Positions 52,460-61,626 of a stretch of 64,000 bases of DNA are shown here, one piece after another. A model generated the notes under the pieces. It was not told the DNA's origin and did no database searches. It saw only the letters and a program-made list of their open reading frames with translations. Made by a program: the position numbers and the translations under genes. Origin of the DNA: Saprospiraceae bacterium. Lineage in GTDB: Bacteria > Bacteroidota > Bacteroidia > Chitinophagales > Saprospiraceae. The stretch spans positions 9,573 to 73,572 of the forward strand of contig JALWSS010000166.1 of the NCBI GenBank assembly GCA_026993525.1, given 5' to 3'. Every line of letters begins with the position of its first letter. The first letter of the stretch is position 1.

Positions 52460-54820
52460 ATGGCAACTACAACCCGCAAAAATACCGGCTCCAGGACATC
52501 GCCAGCAAAGGCCTCCGATTCGCTTCACCGCTTGTTTCAGCGCGTAGTGGTGATGCTGTTTGATGCACCAACGGGCAAGAAGAACGAAGCCGTGGGAAAA
52601 GCGCTCGATGCAATTTCGGTCGCCATGAAAGTTGATCGCTGCCATTTTGCATTGATCAACCCGGAGTTCAAACATTTGATTTGGGCCGGGGAAGGAGTAA
52701 ACAGCGGCATTGAGCCGAACAATGCTCCCTATGGCAGATTTGATCCGAAATCCTACGCCTGGCTACTCGACACCCTGTCGGAAAATGAGTACCTGTCCAT
52801 TGAAAATATCGAGACAGAATTGCCGGAAGAAGCCCTGGCCATAAAAGAAACCTTCATAGAGTATGGTTATTTCTCATCGCTTTTTGTGCCTTTGAAAAAA
52901 AGTGGAGACCTGATTGGCTGGATAGGCTTTGGCAAAAAGAAGGGCAGGATAAACTGGTTGAATGAAGACCTGCAAACCATACAGGCCATCTGCACCTACC
53001 TGTTCACCGCCATTACCCGGTTCAAATCATTCAAAACCATCAAGTCAAATGCTGCGATCCTTGAAGAAGCCGAACGAATGGCCCAAATGGGCAGTTGGGA
53101 ATTGGACCTGACCAGCAAAAGGGTTCGGGCTTCTTTAATGTTTAAAAAGTTGCTGAATTTTGAAGACAAGGATTCACAGACCCATTTCAGGTTTACCAGG
53201 ATCATCAAAGCACTTGGATACGAAAACTGGACTTCTCTCAAAGAGCATTTCGAAAACCTTTGGCAATCGGGAGCAGAAGAATCTATCCATCTTTTAATTA
53301 TTGATGGAAAGAACCAGTACTTCAGAATTCTGTCCAAACTGGTAAAATCAAGCAAGGGAATACCTTACAAGTTCACCGGGATCATTGAGAATATAACAAA
53401 ACAAAAAAATGCGGAAGAACGACTGAGAGAATCCGAAGCGAGATGGCGTACCCTGTATGAAACAGCTTCCGATGCCATCGTCATTGTTGAGAACGACGTT
53501 TTCGTAGAATGCAACGGGGCTGCGCTGGATATTTATGGGTGCTCGGGCAAAGAGCAGATAATTGGAAAAGCTCCCTGGATTTTTTCACCTGAAAAACAAC
53601 CTGATGGCAGGTTTTCGAAAGAAAAGGCCAGGGAATACATTCAACAGGCAACCCAGGGAAAGAAGCCCCATTTCAGTTGGATACATCGCAGGGCCGACGG
53701 AACTTTATTTGAAGCCGAAGTATCGCTTTCCGCCATACCAATCCAGGGGCGCCTTGTCGTGCAGGGCATCGTTCGGGATGTGACTGAAAAAATGCAAATG
53801 ATCAGGGCCATCAAAGAATCCGAGGAAAAGTACCGGTCGCTGGTAGAATCTTCGCTTCAGGGAATTCTCATCCTGGTAAATGACAAAGTCAGGTATATCA
53901 ACAACACCTTCGTTAATTTGACGGGATACAGCCCGGAGGAATTGTACAAGATGAACCGGGATAGTTTGGTGGCATTGGCCCACCCCCAGGACCGTGATGA
54001 GTTAAGGGAGTTCAATGAATATGAAATAACAGCCCCACATATATTCGAATTCAGAATGCGCAAAAAAGGCGGCAGCTATCGCTGGGTAAGGCTCCGGGTG
54101 GGAAAAATGCCCGTTGCTGAACACAATGCAGTAGTAGTAACTGCCATTGACATCACCGAGCGGAAAAAAGCCCACGAATTGGCATTGCTGAGTGCCACTG
54201 AAAGTGAAGACAGGGAGCGGCAGAGAATTGCCGCAGAGCTGCACGATGGCCTGGGGCAACTGCTTTCCAGTGCTGTTCTCAACCTCGGAGCGATCAAAGA
54301 CGCCGTGAAAAAACTGGATGAAAAAGCAGTGGTAAATTATCAAACTGCACTTGACACCATCAAATCAGCTTTGGATGAAACCCGGATGATCTCCCACAAC
54401 CTGATGCCAAAGGCAATCAAAGACTTTGGCTATGCCCTGGCTGTGGAACAATTGATCAACTCCCTTAAGAACACTTCAGGCGTACAGCTATCATTTTTTA
54501 CCAATTTCAGGGATGGCCGCTTTTCACCGATGCTTGAAAGAAATCTGTACAGGATAACCCAGGAAGCACTGACCAACATCATCAAACACGCACAGGCTCA
54601 GTCGGGTGTGGTTCAGCTGATGAAGTATTCAGATATGATCATTTTGACCATCGAAGATGACGGTATTGGTTTTGACCTGTCAGGGATTGACGACAAGAAC
54701 CACATAGGGCTTCGCAACATTGCCATACGGGCAGAGACGATCGGTGCAAAGCTGGACATTGACAGCAAACCCGGACACGGTACCATCATCGCACTGCAAA
54801 TACCATTGATCCATGAATGA
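52460..54820 (+). CDS. Cytosolic GAF-PAS sensor histidine kinase (HisKA_3/NarX type)
   Basis: 786 residues without transmembrane segments. About 25-190 GAF-like (CHFALINPEFKHLIWAGEG, SSLFVPLKKSGDLIGWIGFG); about 195-320 a PAS-like domain ending in FTGIIENITKQKN; about 330-450 PAS (IVVENDVFVECNGAALDIYG); about 455-580 PAS with PAC (KVRYINNTFVNLTGYSPEEL). The phospho-acceptor is His595 in IAAELHDGLGQLLSS. ATPase: ITQEALTNIIKHAQAQ, IEDDGIGFD, GHGTIIAL. It senses an internal, possibly redox or small-molecule signal. It overlaps the response regulator gene by 8 bp. Confidence 0.93.
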   Translation: MATTTRKNTGSRTSPAKASDSLHRLFQRVVVMLFDAPTGKKNEAVGKALDAISVAMKVDRCHFALINPEFKHLIWAGEGVNSGIEPNNAPYGRFDPKSYAWLLDTLSENEYLSIENIETELPEEALAIKETFIEYGYFSSLFVPLKKSGDLIGWIGFGKKKGRINWLNEDLQTIQAICTYLFTAITRFKSFKTIKSNAAILEEAERMAQMGSWELDLTSKRVRASLMFKKLLNFEDKDSQTHFRFTRIIKALGYENWTSLKEHFENLWQSGAEESIHLLIIDGKNQYFRILSKLVKSSKGIPYKFTGIIENITKQKNAEERLRESEARWRTLYETASDAIVIVENDVFVECNGAALDIYGCSGKEQIIGKAPWIFSPEKQPDGRFSKEKAREYIQQATQGKKPHFSWIHRRADGTLFEAEVSLSAIPIQGRLVVQGIVRDVTEKMQMIRAIKESEEKYRSLVESSLQGILILVNDKVRYINNTFVNLTGYSPEELYKMNRDSLVALAHPQDRDELREFNEYEITAPHIFEFRMRKKGGSYRWVRLRVGKMPVAEHNAVVVTAIDITERKKAHELALLSATESEDRERQRIAAELHDGLGQLLSSAVLNLGAIKDAVKKLDEKAVVNYQTALDTIKSALDETRMISHNLMPKAIKDFGYALAVEQLINSLKNTSGVQLSFFTNFRDGRFSPMLERNLYRITQEALTNIIKHAQAQSGVVQLMKYSDMIILTIEDDGIGFDLSGIDDKNHIGLRNIAIRAETIGAKLDIDSKPGHGTIIALQIPLIHE

Positions 54821-55472
54821 GCAACGCATCAAGGTGTTGATAGCCGATGACCACAAACTGGTGCGGGATGGCATCAAAGGCTATCTCGAAACTGATCCCT
54901 CCATCGTTGTGGTTGCTGAAGCTGACAACGGCGACGATGCCATAGCGTTGGTATCCAACTGCGATGTGAACCTGCTGTTGCTCGACATCAACATGCCCGG
55001 GCTGGATGGGGTGGTAGTGGCCGAGCAGGTAAAAAGCAATTTCCCGGAAGTCAAGGTGCTGGCCCTTACCATGCTCAATGAAACCCAATACGTAAGACAA
55101 ATGCTCAGAGCAGGCGCCGAGGGTTACCTGTTGAAAAGCTGCACCCAGGAAGAACTCCTCAGCGCCATTCACGCCATCTACAGGGGCGAAACCTATTTCG
55201 GACAGGACATCATGAAATCCGTCATGGAAGCCATGGCCCCCCGAACCAAAAGCAAAGTCACGCGCTTTCAGCCTGTAGAACTCACCAAAAGAGAACAGGA
55301 GGTGTTGAAACTCATCACCCGGGAATTCTCCAACCAGGAAATTGCGGAAAAGCTCTTCATCAGCCCGCGTACAGTGGAAGTTCACAAACGCAACCTGATA
55401 GAAAAAACCGGTTCCAAAAACATCGTTGGGCTGGTACTTTATGCCGTCGAAAACGGCCTTGACAAAGACTGA
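54813..55472 (+). CDS. NarL/LuxR-family response regulator
   Basis: 219 residues. Receiver domain: IADDHKLVRDG (acidic pair at 11-12), phospho-acceptor Asp58 in LLLLDINMPGLDG, the Thr of LALTMLNE and the Lys of LLKSC. Effector: LuxR-type HTH ELTKREQEVLKLITREFSNQ, EIAEKLFISPRTVEVHKRNL. It is translationally coupled to the kinase (8-bp overlap) and so is its cognate regulator. Target genes are unknown. Confidence 0.95.
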   Translation: MNEQRIKVLIADDHKLVRDGIKGYLETDPSIVVVAEADNGDDAIALVSNCDVNLLLLDINMPGLDGVVVAEQVKSNFPEVKVLALTMLNETQYVRQMLRAGAEGYLLKSCTQEELLSAIHAIYRGETYFGQDIMKSVMEAMAPRTKSKVTRFQPVELTKREQEVLKLITREFSNQEIAEKLFISPRTVEVHKRNLIEKTGSKNIVGLVLYAVENGLDKD

Positions 55473-55614
55473 GGACTAAGGGAATCCCGTAATTTTATGA
55501 TTTGCTCTTTACCCTGATGAAAGAAATTCAGGCAGTTTTGACTTTTGCACAGCAAGCCAAATAGCACCCCTTCCATGTGAACACAGTAACTCCCACCCAA
55601 CAATTTGACGTGCT

Positions 55615-56193
55615 ATGCTGTACAAAGTGAAATTGAAGAATGCGGACGAGTACGTCCTGCTCGATGAAGAGGTATATTCCTGGCTGACGACCGAACCATA
55701 CCTGGTCAGGGTTGATTTCATCAACAATCTTCGCAAACATTCCAGCGGATGCGCTTTCTTTCAGAAAACATGGAAGAAGGCAAACAACGGCTACAAGACA
55801 GAAACTATTTACCTGCACAAATTGATTGCCGAACGCTTTCTTTCCGACCAGCGGACGGAAGAGAAAAACCTGGTGGGCGCCATCAATGGCAACAAACTGG
55901 ATTGCAGGTTGAACAACCTGGCATACCGCTCGAGGGCCGTTGCCAGCCGCAAGCGCAAAACAACCAGCAAAACCGGCTACACGGGCGTGTACAAGGAAAA
56001 CAACAAGTACCGGGCGATGATCTCCATCAACCGCAAACCGGTACACATCGGCATGTACGACACGCCGGAGGAAGCAGCCCTGGCTTACAACAAAAAGTCA
56101 AGGGAAATATTCGGCGAACACGGCAAGCAGAACGTGATCAAATCAAAAGCCAAGCGCCAGGCCATGAAAAATGGCGTTCGGGCTGGTCAATGA
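55615..56193 (+). CDS. HNH-like plus AP2-domain DNA-binding protein
   Basis: 192 residues. The middle (TIYLHKLIAERFLSDQ, GAINGNKLDCRLNNLAYRSR) resembles the HNH_3 module of homing endonucleases, with His and Asn residues partly kept (LHKLIA, INGNKLDCRLNNL). The C-terminal half is an AP2/ERF DNA-binding domain (TGYTGVYKENNKYRAMISIN, RKPVHIGMYDTPEEAALAYN). The first 50 residues are beta-rich and unassigned. It is free-standing and not in an intron or intein. It is followed by a strong terminator. Confidence 0.8.
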   Translation: MLYKVKLKNADEYVLLDEEVYSWLTTEPYLVRVDFINNLRKHSSGCAFFQKTWKKANNGYKTETIYLHKLIAERFLSDQRTEEKNLVGAINGNKLDCRLNNLAYRSRAVASRKRKTTSKTGYTGVYKENNKYRAMISINRKPVHIGMYDTPEEAALAYNKKSREIFGEHGKQNVIKSKAKRQAMKNGVRAGQ

Positions 56194-56229
56194 GGCCATC
56201 AACTCATCTGGAAAACTCCCAGGCACTTC

Positions 56230-56265
56230 GGGCCGGTGAACCTTTCACCGGCCCGTTTTTATTGC
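56230..56265. terminator. Strong intrinsic (possibly bidirectional) terminator
   Basis: GGGCCGGTGAA-CCT-TTCACCGGCCC with a perfect 11-bp stem (56230-56254) followed by GTTTTTATT. It lies between the convergent AP2-type and MBL-fold genes. Confidence 0.88.
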
Positions 56266-56910
56266 TCAAAGAAACGGATTGAATTTCCGCTCGTGACCGA
56301 TGGTAGTGGAAGGGCCATGCCCCGGATACACCACCACCTCATCCTCCAGCGACAGCAGGTGCGCCCGGATGCTGCCGATCAGTGTATCAAAGTCGCCGCC
56401 CGGCAAATCCGTTCTTCCAATGCTTTCGCGAAACAACACATCACCGGCAATGACAAATCCACTCTCCTCACAATAAAAAGACAGGCTGGCAGAAGAGTGC
56501 CCGGGTGTGAACAAAGCCTTCAACCGGGTATTGCCGAAGCTGATCATTTCACCTTCTTCGATGAATCTGCCCGGCTTTGGCGAAGGGTCTCCAGCCGGAA
56601 TGCCGTAAAACTGACTGATGGCGGGCACGGCTTCCAGCACCGGCAGCTCACCTTTGTGAATTTCAAGCTCCAGGCCCCAGGTGGCATTTACAAAGTGGTT
56701 TCCAAAAACGTGGTCAATGTGGCAATGGGTATTGATCAGACGGACGGGGCTCAACCCACTGTCATCAATGAACTTTTTGAGTTCTTCCTTTTCATGCTCC
56801 TCGTAACAACCCGGATCGAATATGACGCACTCCTTTGTTTCGTCGTAAACAAGGCAGGTGTTTTCCTGAAAGGGATTGAAAGTCAGAATGGCTACAGAGG
56901 CTTTTGACAT
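56266..56910 (-). CDS. Glyoxalase-II-like MBL-fold hydrolase
   Basis: 214 residues, cytosolic. MBL motifs: INTHCHIDHVFGN (HxHxDH), FTPGHSSASLSFY, VIAGDVLFRESIGRTDLPGG and VVVYPGHGPSTTIGHER. The GRTDLPGGD and YPGHGPSTTIG signatures are those of the YcbL/short glyoxalase-II group, which hydrolyse thioesters such as S-lactoylglutathione or related thiols. Bacteroidota generally lack glutathione, so the natural thiol is unknown. No neighbouring gene shares the strand. Confidence 0.9.
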   Translation of the reverse strand: MSKASVAILTFNPFQENTCLVYDETKECVIFDPGCYEEHEKEELKKFIDDSGLSPVRLINTHCHIDHVFGNHFVNATWGLELEIHKGELPVLEAVPAISQFYGIPAGDPSPKPGRFIEEGEMISFGNTRLKALFTPGHSSASLSFYCEESGFVIAGDVLFRESIGRTDLPGGDFDTLIGSIRAHLLSLEDEVVVYPGHGPSTTIGHERKFNPFL

Positions 56911-57038
56911 CGCAATGTGAATTGTGAAGTATAATTTTCCATCGGGAAACCTGACAAATCATTCAATCGGCCAGAGCGCCCTCAGGCCTGCGAAAGTAAC
57001 AAGGCCTGTGCTTAGGGGTTGAATCCAAATTTTCAACA

Positions 57039-58007
57039 ATGAGTATTTTTCACAACCTGATCCGGGAATTGTTGCGCAAGCGAAGTAAAAACCAGGAAAA
57101 ATACCTGTCTGATGCTTTGCTGGAAAAGGAGGCCAGGCGAATTGAAGTACATCTTTTTCACTACACCAAAGATGTCGTTTTGATTGTGACCGGAGTTTTT
57201 GCGGCAGGCTTTGGTTTGAAAGGATTTTTGCTCCCCAACGATTTCATTGACGGTGGAGTTACGGGTATTTCGCTGCTCACTGCGCTGGTCACAAACCTGA
57301 AATTGCCCCTGCTGCTGGTGCTCATCAATGCGCCTTTTATCCTGATGGCGTTTTATCAGTTGGGAAAGGCCTTTGGCATCAAAAGCATCGGGGCCATTTT
57401 ACTACTTGCCACGGTTGTGGCTTTGGTGGATTACCCCCTTGTCACCTCAGACAAGCTCCTGATAGCTGCCTTTGGTGGCTTTTTTCTCGGCGCAGGCATA
57501 GGACTTGCAGTAAGGGGAGGGGCGGTGCTGGACGGAACGGAAGTGCTGGCCGTTTGGCTGTCCAGAAAGATCAGCACCAGCATTGGCGATGTCATCCTGT
57601 TGTTCAACATTTTGATTTTTTCAGTTGCCGCCTGGCTGTTGTCCGTCGAAACGGCGCTCTACTCCATACTCACCTACCTGGCAGCTTCAAAAACTGTGGA
57701 CTTTATCGTAGAGGGCGTTGATGAGTATCTGGGCATCACCATCATCAGCCCGCAGCACGAGGCCATCCGGTTGATGATTGTGCAGACCCTGGGCAGAGGG
57801 GCAACCATTTACGAAGCAAGGGGAGGCTATGGAACGAGCCAGAAGGATTTGCGCAACCAGCCTGTTGTTTTCACTGTTATCACCAGACTGGAGCTGGCAC
57901 GGCTGAAAAGAAACATTGACAGCATTGATCCGAAAGCCTTCCTGGTTGCCGCTCCTGTCAGGGACATCGCAGGAGGAGTCATAAAAAAGAAAGCGCTAAA
58001 ACATTAG
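57039..58007 (+). CDS. YitT-family membrane protein
   Basis: 322 residues. A basic cytosolic start, five or six transmembrane helices (VVLIVTGVFAAGFGLKGFLL, GISLLTALVTNLKLPLLLVL, SIGAILLLATVVALVDYPLV, AFGGFFLGAGIGLAVRGGAV), the conserved DGTEVLAVWLSRK, and a C-terminal DUF2179 ferredoxin-like domain (GRGATIYEARGGYGTSQKDL, TVITRLELARLKRNIDSIDP). The function of YitT proteins is unsettled; a transport role is assumed. Monocistronic. Confidence 0.9.
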   Translation: MSIFHNLIRELLRKRSKNQEKYLSDALLEKEARRIEVHLFHYTKDVVLIVTGVFAAGFGLKGFLLPNDFIDGGVTGISLLTALVTNLKLPLLLVLINAPFILMAFYQLGKAFGIKSIGAILLLATVVALVDYPLVTSDKLLIAAFGGFFLGAGIGLAVRGGAVLDGTEVLAVWLSRKISTSIGDVILLFNILIFSVAAWLLSVETALYSILTYLAASKTVDFIVEGVDEYLGITIISPQHEAIRLMIVQTLGRGATIYEARGGYGTSQKDLRNQPVVFTVITRLELARLKRNIDSIDPKAFLVAAPVRDIAGGVIKKKALKH

Positions 58008-58128
58008 GTGCCTGACATTCTTTCAAGTAGGAGCCGGGTTTTGTCCGGCCTGTTAAAATCTTTGGTACTTTTACTAAGCTCTCTCAAAAAACCCCAAACA
58101 GTGTCTCATTCGCCATAATTCCATTGCC

Positions 58129-61100
58129 ATGCGTGTTCTGTACACCTTTTGCATCCTTTCATTTTTTTCCCTTCTGGCCTCCGGCCAAACCACCCAGACC
58201 GAGTTTGGCAAAAACAGGGTGCAGTTCAACCAGGACTTTGCGGACTGGTCGCAATACGAGAGTCCCAACTTCATCACCTACTGGTACGGAGAGGGCCGCT
58301 TGATCGGACAGTCTGTTGTGCAACTGGCCGAGCACGATTTTCAGGAAATTCAGGGAATCGTGGATTACCGCATGAATGACAAGATCGAGATCATCGTTTA
58401 CAAAGACCTCACTGACCTCAAACAGAGCAACATTGGCAGCGAGGAAGCATTTGTGAACACCGGTGGGCAGACCAAGATCGTCGGCAACAAAATGTTCGTC
58501 TATTTCAACGGCAACCACAATCACCTTCGCAAACAGATCCGAAGCGGCATTGCCTCGGTTTACCTCAACGCCATGCTGTTTGGTTCCAACCTCCAGGAAA
58601 TCGTCCAGAATGCCGTGATGATGAACCTGCCGGCCTGGTTCAGAGACGGACTGGTGGCATTCGTTGGTGAAGAATGGAACTGCGACCTTGACAACGACCT
58701 GAGAAACCTGCTCCTCTCCGGGGAATACGATGACTTCGACGACCTGGCAGAAGAACACCCCCAACTGGCCGGGCATTCGTTGTGGTATTTTATTTCCTCT
58801 CATTACGGCACCTCTACCGTGTCCAACCTGGTTTACCTCACCCGCATTCACAGGAGTGTGGACAGCGGTTTTCTTTTTGTGCTGGGCAGCACGTATGAAA
58901 GAACCACCAGGGCCTGGGAAGATTTTTTCAGAAAGCGCTACGAAGCCGAAAAGCAAGCCACCCTCTCTCCCGATTCAACGGGCCTGCAGGAACTGAAGAT
59001 CCGAAACAAGCGCAATGTGCCGCTCACCACTCTGAAACTAAGCCCCGACGGCACCAAAGTAGCTTATGTACTGAATGAAATAGGAAGGATTCGGGTATAT
59101 GTCCACGACCTGGCCACCAACGACCGCACACTGGTTTACAAAGGCGGCTTCCGAAATGCCATTCAGGCCACCGATTACAACTATCCGCTCATAGCCTGGA
59201 ACCCCAACAACATGGAACTGGCCGTGCTGTTTGAAAAACGCGATGTGCCCAAATTGCTCCTGTACAATGTTTTGACGAAGGAAAAAACCGAAGACGAACT
59301 GATCAGCCAGTTTCAGCGGGTGTACAGCATGGACTACATCAACGTGAACGAGCTGGTGTTTTCGGCTGCCGTGAGGGGGCAGTCGGACATCTTCAGGTAT
59401 TTCATCAAAACCAGGCAGTCACAACGCCTCACCACCGATTTCTGGGACGACCTGGACGCCTCCTTCGTACAGGTACACGGGCAAAGGGGTATCCTCTTCG
59501 CATCCAACCGGCCGGATTCATTGAACGTGATCGCCGTGCTCGATTCCATCCTGCCCGTTGGCGATTACGACATCTTCTACCTGAACCTCGACAGCATCGG
59601 GAGCGCAGAATTGGTACAGGTGACCAACACACCCCACGCCGATGAGCGCATGCCCATCGCTGTGGATACCACCTGGTTCGCTTTCATCAGCAATGAATCG
59701 GGCATCCGAAACCGCAAAGTGGGCTACCTAGAGGACTACCTCCACCATTTTGAAAACCTGATCTTTTTTGACGACGGCAACCGGATGCGCCTGCACGCCG
59801 ACAGCCTCATCACCGAAAAGCTGGACAGCGTGGCGCTTTCACACATTGACTCCATCAAGCTGGTGCCCGTCATCAAACAGCGGGCTGTTACCCATTTCAC
59901 CACCAATTTCGACCGCAACATCGAACTGCACCACAAGGCCAGGCGGAACGACAGGTTCGTTCAGCTTTTTTACGAAGGCACAAAACCAAGGGTGTTTTAC
60001 GGCCCGCTGCTGTCCACCAGGCCAATGAACCCCCAGTTGACCACTTTCCGGAAACTCAGGCTCAAGGTAAAAGACCAACCGGCTTTTGACCCCTCGGCCA
60101 ACCAGCCACAGCAGGTGCTGAAGGAGGTGGACAAGGAACCGGTGGATGTGCAAACCCTGCCACAGGAAAAACAGGACACCGGCAAAGTGGACATTGACAA
60201 CTACCTCTTCCAGAGCGAGTTTGACGACACCGAAGTTCCGACGAAAGGAGCTGAAGAAAAGCAAAATGAAATGGTGCTGCCGCCACCCGTTTATGTGCCG
60301 GTATATGCCGAAAAGCAAAAAGGAACCAAAGTGCATCGGTTCAGGCCCGGACGCATCACGCCCTACCGGCTCAAGTTCAGAACCGATTATGTAACTACCC
60401 AGCTCGACAACAGCCAGTTGTTCGACGGCCTGAACAGCTATGCCGGGGTTCCGCAGGATTTCGGCTATCCGCCCCCCGGCATTTTGCTGAAGGCAAATTT
60501 CAAAGACCTGCTGGAGGACTACGAATTTGAAGCCGGCGTCAGGGTGCCCACTTCGTTCAATGGTGCAGAGTATTTCGTTCTGTTCAAAGACCGGAAAAAA
60601 CGCCTCGACAAGCACTATGCTGTTTACCGAAGGAGACTGCGCTTCACTGCCGACCCTACGCCGCCGACGGTCAAATACGACAACATCATCGTGCTGGGGC
60701 AGTTCCAGGTGCGCTACCCGCTGGACATATTCACCAGCCTGCGGGGCACGGCCACACTGCGCATGGACAATACCCAAACCCTGGCCACTGACATCAATAC
60801 CCTGGAAGTGCCGCCGGACAAATCCCAGCGCTTCGGGCTGCGGGCTGAATACGTTTTCGACAACACCCTCGACGTGTCGCTGAACATCAAAAACGGCACC
60901 CGCTACAAGGTTTTCGTCGAAATGGTAAAGAGCTTTGAAGTGAGCCTGGCCAACGGCACCAGCTTCAGCGCCAACGAAGGTTTCATGACCCTGTTGGGGC
61001 TGGACATCCGTCATTACCAGCGGGTACTGAAGTACTCCGTTCTGGCCGGGCGGCTGGCAAGTGCTACCTCCTTCGGAAAAGAAAAAATCCTCTACATGCT

Positions 61101-61584
61101 GGGCGGCACCGACAACTGGCTGGTGCCCCGCTTTGACAATACCATTCCATTGCCCGGCGGCGATGACTTTGTTTACAGGGCCATTGCCACCAACGCCCGG
61201 GGCTTCCTGATGAATGCCCGCAACGGCAACAGTTATGCGCTGTTCAATGCCGAGTTCCGGAGCCCGGTGTTGCGTTACCTCTTCAAACGCAGTCAATCCA
61301 ACTTCGTCCGCAACTTCCAGATGATCGGCTTTTTCGACGCCGGCACTGCCTGGCAGGGCATCAACCCGTTTAACGAAGAAAGCCCCCTGAACACCTGGAC
61401 CGACTCCAACAACAACGTGACCATCAGTGTGAACTACTTCCGGGATCCCATCGTGATGGGTTACGGGCTGGGCATGCGCACCTTGCTGTTCGGGTATTTT
61501 GTCCGGCTGGACTACGCCTGGGGCATCGAGACACGGGCCGTGCAGGACCCACGGCTGTACTTCTCCATCGGAATGGACTTTTAG
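58129..61584 (+). CDS. Large TolB-propeller / outer-membrane barrel protein
   Basis: 1151 residues with a signal peptide (MRVLYTFCILSFFSLLASGQ). About 20-280 resemble a peptidase-MA-like domain (YWYGEGRLIGQSVVQLAEHD, MMNLPAWFRDGLVAFVGEEW) without an HExxH motif, so probably inactive. About 285-590 are TolB-like propeller repeats (KLSPDGTKVAYVLNEIGRIR, LFASNRPDSLNV, NESGIRN). About 640-760 are a linker rich in Gln/Glu. About 780-1151 are a beta-barrel in the Omp85/D15 style that ends in FSIGMDF with the expected C-terminal Phe. Likely an outer-membrane protein in envelope assembly or surface attachment. Confidence 0.85.
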   Translation: MRVLYTFCILSFFSLLASGQTTQTEFGKNRVQFNQDFADWSQYESPNFITYWYGEGRLIGQSVVQLAEHDFQEIQGIVDYRMNDKIEIIVYKDLTDLKQSNIGSEEAFVNTGGQTKIVGNKMFVYFNGNHNHLRKQIRSGIASVYLNAMLFGSNLQEIVQNAVMMNLPAWFRDGLVAFVGEEWNCDLDNDLRNLLLSGEYDDFDDLAEEHPQLAGHSLWYFISSHYGTSTVSNLVYLTRIHRSVDSGFLFVLGSTYERTTRAWEDFFRKRYEAEKQATLSPDSTGLQELKIRNKRNVPLTTLKLSPDGTKVAYVLNEIGRIRVYVHDLATNDRTLVYKGGFRNAIQATDYNYPLIAWNPNNMELAVLFEKRDVPKLLLYNVLTKEKTEDELISQFQRVYSMDYINVNELVFSAAVRGQSDIFRYFIKTRQSQRLTTDFWDDLDASFVQVHGQRGILFASNRPDSLNVIAVLDSILPVGDYDIFYLNLDSIGSAELVQVTNTPHADERMPIAVDTTWFAFISNESGIRNRKVGYLEDYLHHFENLIFFDDGNRMRLHADSLITEKLDSVALSHIDSIKLVPVIKQRAVTHFTTNFDRNIELHHKARRNDRFVQLFYEGTKPRVFYGPLLSTRPMNPQLTTFRKLRLKVKDQPAFDPSANQPQQVLKEVDKEPVDVQTLPQEKQDTGKVDIDNYLFQSEFDDTEVPTKGAEEKQNEMVLPPPVYVPVYAEKQKGTKVHRFRPGRITPYRLKFRTDYVTTQLDNSQLFDGLNSYAGVPQDFGYPPPGILLKANFKDLLEDYEFEAGVRVPTSFNGAEYFVLFKDRKKRLDKHYAVYRRRLRFTADPTPPTVKYDNIIVLGQFQVRYPLDIFTSLRGTATLRMDNTQTLATDINTLEVPPDKSQRFGLRAEYVFDNTLDVSLNIKNGTRYKVFVEMVKSFEVSLANGTSFSANEGFMTLLGLDIRHYQRVLKYSVLAGRLASATSFGKEKILYMLGGTDNWLVPRFDNTIPLPGGDDFVYRAIATNARGFLMNARNGNSYALFNAEFRSPVLRYLFKRSQSNFVRNFQMIGFFDAGTAWQGINPFNEESPLNTWTDSNNNVTISVNYFRDPIVMGYGLGMRTLLFGYFVRLDYAWGIETRAVQDPRLYFSIGMDF

Positions 61585-61626
61585 TTTAGCTTCGGGCCTT
61601 CGGCCCAAACCCAAAGCAGTGCCTGA

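Noticed and set aside
59839-61614. 591-codon minus-strand ORF
   Set aside because: Antisense shadow of the outer-membrane protein gene; no start signal or domain, and the plus strand is clearly coding to FSIGMDF.
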